From positions 1-64,000 of the forward strand of contig NZ_CP070372.1 of the NCBI RefSeq assembly GCF_016919705.1: a stretch of DNA of 64,000 bases, in the 5' to 3' direction. Both the position numbers and the translations under genes were made by a program. The notes below the pieces were generated by a model. That model ran no database searches, had not been told where the DNA came from, and saw only the letters and a list, made by a program, of their open reading frames with translations. This DNA comes from Paracoccus methylovorus (GTDB lineage Bacteria > Pseudomonadota > Alphaproteobacteria > Rhodobacterales > Rhodobacteraceae). Positions 61,021 to 64,000 of this stretch are shown piece after piece. The first letter of the stretch is position 1, and the number at the start of each line of letters is the position of its first letter.

Positions 61021-62076
61021 ATGAAACCTTTTGATATCGGCGCTCTGCGTCGGGCGATTGCCGGTGCGCGCCCCGGCGCCGCCAGCGATCTGGTGCGCCG
61101 CACCTTGGCGCAGCATGGATTAGTGGGGAAGGCCGAGAACACCGACGCCCAAAATCCTCTGTCCGCCATGACTGATCTGTTGAACCGGAACGTCCGCCCC
61201 GCTCCAGCCGTGCTGGTGCCCGGCGCCAGCTTGACGACCAATCATTTTACCTGTGAGGCAGGTGCCCGCGAGTATCTGACCTATGTTCCCTCAAGCGCGC
61301 TCAAGGGCATCACCGGGTTGATCGTCATGCTGCATGGCTGCACGCAGACCCATGCCGACTTTGCGGCGGGGACCGGGATGAACACCTTGGCGGAACAGCA
61401 TGGCTTCGTCGTCGCTTATCCACAGCAGTCGCGCGGAGATAACGCTCAATCCTGCTGGAACTGGTTCAGTCCCGGCGACCAGCGGCGCGACCGGGGAGAG
61501 CCTGCGATCCTTGCCGGTATAGCTGCGCATGTCGCTAAGCTGCACGGTATCCAAGCCTCGGAAACCTTCGTGGCCGGACTGTCGGCGGGGGCAGCGATGG
61601 CGGTGATTATGGGCCAGACCTACCCCGACATCTTCGCGGGGGTGGGGGTCCATTCCGGCCTGCCTTTCGGTGCCGCCCAGGATGTTCCGTCGGCCTTTGC
61701 CACGATGGCGGGAACCGTAGGGGCTAGCCCGCCGCGGCCCGGGGACCGCCGGGCGACCCCTACCATAATCTTTCAGGGAACCACCGATCACACCGTCAAT
61801 CCCGCCAATGCGGATCGGATTGCCCAGGACGTTCTTGCGGCGGGTCCTGAACTGACCCTGTTCGACAAGACCTCCAGCGAGTCGAACGGCCGCAGATATG
61901 TCCGGGAAACCACGACGACAAGCGACGGGGTGGCGCTGCTGGAATATTGGAAGATCGACGGATTGGGTCACGCTTGGTCAGGCGGAAATCCTGCCGGCTC
62001 TTATACTGATCCGGCCGGGCCGGATGCCAGTGCCGAAATGGTCAGATTTTTCCTGCAGCTTGCACGGAAAATCTAG
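61021..62076 (+). CDS. PHB depolymerase-family esterase
   Basis: This 351-residue alpha/beta hydrolase belongs to the Esterase_PHB family. LTGLIVMLHGCTQT-like GLIVMLHGCTQTHADFAAGT provides the oxyanion region, VAGLSAGAAMAVIMGQTYPD the nucleophile serine (G-L-S-A-G), QGTTDHTVNP the aspartate and GHAWSGG the histidine. An N-terminal stretch of about 60 residues precedes the catalytic domain and is not a typical signal peptide, so an intracellular enzyme acting on PHB-like or feruloyl-type esters is likely. Confidence 0.88.
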   Translation: MKPFDIGALRRAIAGARPGAASDLVRRTLAQHGLVGKAENTDAQNPLSAMTDLLNRNVRPAPAVLVPGASLTTNHFTCEAGAREYLTYVPSSALKGITGLIVMLHGCTQTHADFAAGTGMNTLAEQHGFVVAYPQQSRGDNAQSCWNWFSPGDQRRDRGEPAILAGIAAHVAKLHGIQASETFVAGLSAGAAMAVIMGQTYPDIFAGVGVHSGLPFGAAQDVPSAFATMAGTVGASPPRPGDRRATPTIIFQGTTDHTVNPANADRIAQDVLAAGPELTLFDKTSSESNGRRYVRETTTTSDGVALLEYWKIDGLGHAWSGGNPAGSYTDPAGPDASAEMVRFFLQLARKI

Positions 62077-62235
62077 TGAGAAAATATCCAGGTCATACAG
62101 CGTGGTTTCTTAAACCAACGGGCAGTCGTTACATGATTTAGCGGTGCGCGCGCTTTATTTCTATTTGGGTCGATATACATAAAACTCTATCAGCGCAATT
62201 TCTGTCCTGCGCTGGTCCTATTTATGATGCTTATC

Positions 62236-63342
62236 CTATTGGCGGCGATAGGAAAGACCGCTCCAAATTCGGCCTTCATCGCGATGGATCCCGCCCCGAA
62301 CCGCTCCGATATAAGCTGCGGCGGCGGCGACAAGGGCGGAGGCCGCCAGAAGGAAGGCGCTGAGGATGCCCGTAACGCGCGCTTCCTCGGCTATTTTGGC
62401 GGCTTGATCCTTTGCTTCCTGGATCTTTTGCTCGGCTTCGGCTTTGAGTTGCTCTGCCTGCGCCTTCGCTTCTTCCAGTTTCTGCTCGGCCTCCGCGCGG
62501 ATTTCTTTGGCGCGATCGACGGCCTGCGTTACGCGGGCATCGACCTCGGCCGGCGAAAGCCCGGTGCGTGCCGCAACGGTTTCGCGCAGAAAGTTCTGAT
62601 CCTCCTCTGAAATCTCGCCTGTCGTGACGACGTTGACAAGGACGCCGGAAACATCGCTTGCAGAGGCATCGGAATTATCCGCAGCTGGCATGCCCGGAGC
62701 CGTCGCCGGCTGATTGGTATTTGCGCGCAGCAGCGCATTGCTGATATAGTCGATCGGGTTCGATTGCAGCCCATGCGGCATCATGTCGGACAGCGTCGGC
62801 GCGACTGCCTGACCCGCCCCTTGTGCGACGCCGCCGACCAGTTGACCCGCGCCCGATACCAGTCCTCCGGCCACTTGGCCTGCCCCCTCGGTGCCGCCGA
62901 CAACCGATCCCGTGGCTTCTGCTACCGAACCGGCCGCGCCGCCAACAGCTTTGACACCACCCGTGACCGCGCCAGCCGCCAAAAGGCCACTGAGAACGAT
63001 CCCCAGACCCCAGACGACCAAGCCGTGGATGCCGTCGCGGGCGGTTGTTTCATCCGTCGCACCGTCATCGCTGCGTCGGCGCATCCGGCCGGCAATATAT
63101 CCGCCCAGCATATAGGCCGCGACCAGTGAAACTACCGACACGAGGCCGGTCAGGATCAGCATGAAAACACTGATTCCGCCATTTTCGTCGAAGGAAAAGC
63201 TTCCCAGCCCCAATCCAACCGAAAAGGTTGCAAGAACTACGGTAATTCCCGCCGCGACGATTGCCCCGGCAAATATGGCTGGAATATCAACGTAGCCGCG
63301 ACCGTTACCCAGACCCGGCGCTGTCTGTTCCTGAATGGCCAT
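62236..63342 (-). CDS. Membrane protein with glycine/alanine-rich repeats and a coiled coil (PhnA-like annotation)
   Basis: This 368-residue protein is predicted to have three N-terminal membrane segments (about 23-50, 58-82 and 107-128) and a C-terminal one (about 330-352). Between them lies a glycine-rich repeat zone (AGSVAEATGSVVGGTEGAGQ then VAGGLVSGAGQLVGGVAQGA) and a long Ala/Glu/Lys helix that can form a coiled coil (about 268-325). Similar proteins in alphaproteobacteria are loosely called PhnA-like; the function is unknown. Its ATG overlaps the stop of a 24-codon gene upstream. Confidence 0.75.
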   Translation of the reverse strand: MAIQEQTAPGLGNGRGYVDIPAIFAGAIVAAGITVVLATFSVGLGLGSFSFDENGGISVFMLILTGLVSVVSLVAAYMLGGYIAGRMRRRSDDGATDETTARDGIHGLVVWGLGIVLSGLLAAGAVTGGVKAVGGAAGSVAEATGSVVGGTEGAGQVAGGLVSGAGQLVGGVAQGAGQAVAPTLSDMMPHGLQSNPIDYISNALLRANTNQPATAPGMPAADNSDASASDVSGVLVNVVTTGEISEEDQNFLRETVAARTGLSPAEVDARVTQAVDRAKEIRAEAEQKLEEAKAQAEQLKAEAEQKIQEAKDQAAKIAEEARVTGILSAFLLAASALVAAAAAYIGAVRGGIHRDEGRIWSGLSYRRQ

Positions 63343-63416
63343 TACCGTAATCCCAGCATGGAAAGTATGAAAAGAACCACGACCACAAGGCCGACAAGAT
63401 AGATGATTGAGTTCAA
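63342..63416 (-). CDS. 24-residue membrane peptide (TTG start)
   Basis: A TTG at 63416 opens MNSIIYLVGLVVVVLFILSM and then LGLR, a single hydrophobic helix with a charged C-terminus. GGGAGGA sits at the right distance. Its TAA overlaps the ATG of the membrane/coiled-coil gene by one base (TAATG). Peptides of this size and pattern occur in front of related genes in alphaproteobacteria. It is below the usual gene-calling size and would be missed. Confidence 0.6.
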   Translation of the reverse strand: MNSIIYLVGLVVVVLFILSMLGLR

Positions 63417-63627
63417 AGCCGTTCCTCCCGGATAAAGCACGAATGCTGCAGGATGTTTATTCGCTGGGGATAACGTGGGGCATATGCACAAGTTCCGGAC
63501 CGTTAGACTTTGTTAATCAGTCTATCAGGGCAATTTTCGAAATATTTCTGGCTTGGGAACATATTGCGTTATCAATTGTTACTCGCGCCCCCGGTATTAT
63601 ACCGGACCATTTTGGTAGGAGGCCGAA

Positions 63628-64000
63628 ATGAAAATCTACATGGGATTACTGGCCGCTTGTGCCGCCGGTGCGTTAACTGCTTCGGCAGCGCAGGCCGACT
63701 GTGCTGCTGAACTTGCCGCACTCGAAAGTGGCGCAACATCAACGCCAAGCGCCGAGGGCATATCCAAAGATGGATCGCTGGCACCCCTTCAAAGCGCGAC
63801 TGAACAGGAAGCTGTTCCCGGACAAGATCCACCGGCAGAGCCAGACAGCGCGCCCGCTGCTATGGCAGAGGCACCATCCGACGCGACGGCGGGAACCGAT
63901 GATGGGGCTACATCCGACGCTGAAGGGGTGGCCAAGGACGGCTCGCAGGCCCCCTTGGAAACCGATGCCAACCAAGCGATGTCTGGACAGGATGCACAGG
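63628..64000 (+). CDS. Exported protein with internal repeats (cut by window edge)
   Basis: This is the first 124 residues of a protein that runs out of the window. A signal peptide (MKIYMGLLAACAAGALTASA, then AQA) is followed by DCAAELAALESG. Two copies of a unit then appear: AEGISKDGSLAPLQ at about 42-55 and AEGVAKDGSQAPLE at about 98-111, each followed by an acidic, Pro/Ala-rich spacer ending GQD. Family unknown. The GTAGGAGGCC ribosome-binding site supports the ATG at 63628. Confidence 0.65.
   Translation, partial: MKIYMGLLAACAAGALTASAAQADCAAELAALESGATSTPSAEGISKDGSLAPLQSATEQEAVPGQDPPAEPDSAPAAMAEAPSDATAGTDDGATSDAEGVAKDGSQAPLETDANQAMSGQDAQ

Noticed and set aside
1..64000. CRISPR arrays, tRNA or rRNA genes, phage genes, plasmid replication genes
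   Set aside because: No regular repeat-spacer array, cloverleaf pattern, ribosomal RNA motif, or Rep/Par protein was seen on either strand.

Overview
The window is about 64 kb of mostly GC-rich DNA from an alphaproteobacterium, most likely a Rhodobacteraceae member close to Paracoccus. I infer this from the porin type, the ALDH16-type dehydrogenase, the Zur-like and Pho-like boxes, and the many tightly overlapping (ATGA) solute-uptake operons. No rRNA, tRNA, CRISPR array, phage or replication genes were seen. The density of ABC importers, catabolic enzymes and local regulators would suit an accessory chromosome, a megaplasmid or a metabolic island, but the sequence does not decide this.

Layout. 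1-5.3 kb: the end of a peptide-type substrate-binding protein, an MFS exporter, a LysR regulator with two HTH domains, and an AT-rich porin gene. 5.3-9.0 kb: a decayed zone with IS3 and IS21 remnants, zinT with a Zur-like box, the P-loop of a COG0523 GTPase, and a secreted protein followed by a broken relative. 9.0-13.1 kb: a cupin and zinc alcohol dehydrogenase pair, then a lower-GC gene fusing a polysaccharide pyruvyl transferase domain to an alpha/beta-hydrolase-like domain. 13.3-17.5 kb: an organosulfur ABC importer with an FMN-dependent monooxygenase. 17.9-22.2 kb: alkaline phosphatase behind a Pho-like box, then a putative zinc-linked ABC system (DUF3299-like protein, ATPase, FtsX-type permease with a histidine-rich loop). 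22.3-25.4 kb: a LysR gene with a nonsense codon, a small secreted protein, and an XRE-cupin/azlC/azlD operon.

25.6-41.9 kb is a large amino-acid or betaine region. It holds a polar amino-acid ABC importer with a DapA-family and a ProC-family enzyme and a GntR regulator. A proline-racemase-family gene sits in a glycine-betaine-type importer operon that has two different permeases and a frameshifted ATPase gene. A diverging operon encodes a second DapA-family enzyme, an aldehyde dehydrogenase, an FAD amine oxidase and a LysR regulator, followed by an aldo/keto reductase. Together they look like uptake and breakdown of proline-like or betaine-like compounds; the exact substrate is inferred.

43.2-54.1 kb is a coherent deoxyribose-type operon: DeoR regulator, sugar ABC importer, mutarotase-like protein, ribokinase-family kinase, deoxyribose-phosphate aldolase, and a two-domain ALDH16 enzyme that could oxidise the acetaldehyde released by the aldolase. 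54.4-59.5 kb holds a three-gene module, the most unusual part of the window: an exported CxxCH protein, a class III nucleotidyl cyclase/ATPase/helical-repeat protein, and a Crp-family regulator with an intact-looking cyclic-nucleotide pocket. 59.5-64 kb carries several very small genes, a ribbon-helix-helix regulator with an operator-like repeat, a PHB-depolymerase-family esterase, a 24-residue membrane peptide translationally coupled to a large membrane/coiled-coil protein, and the start of a secreted protein with internal repeats.
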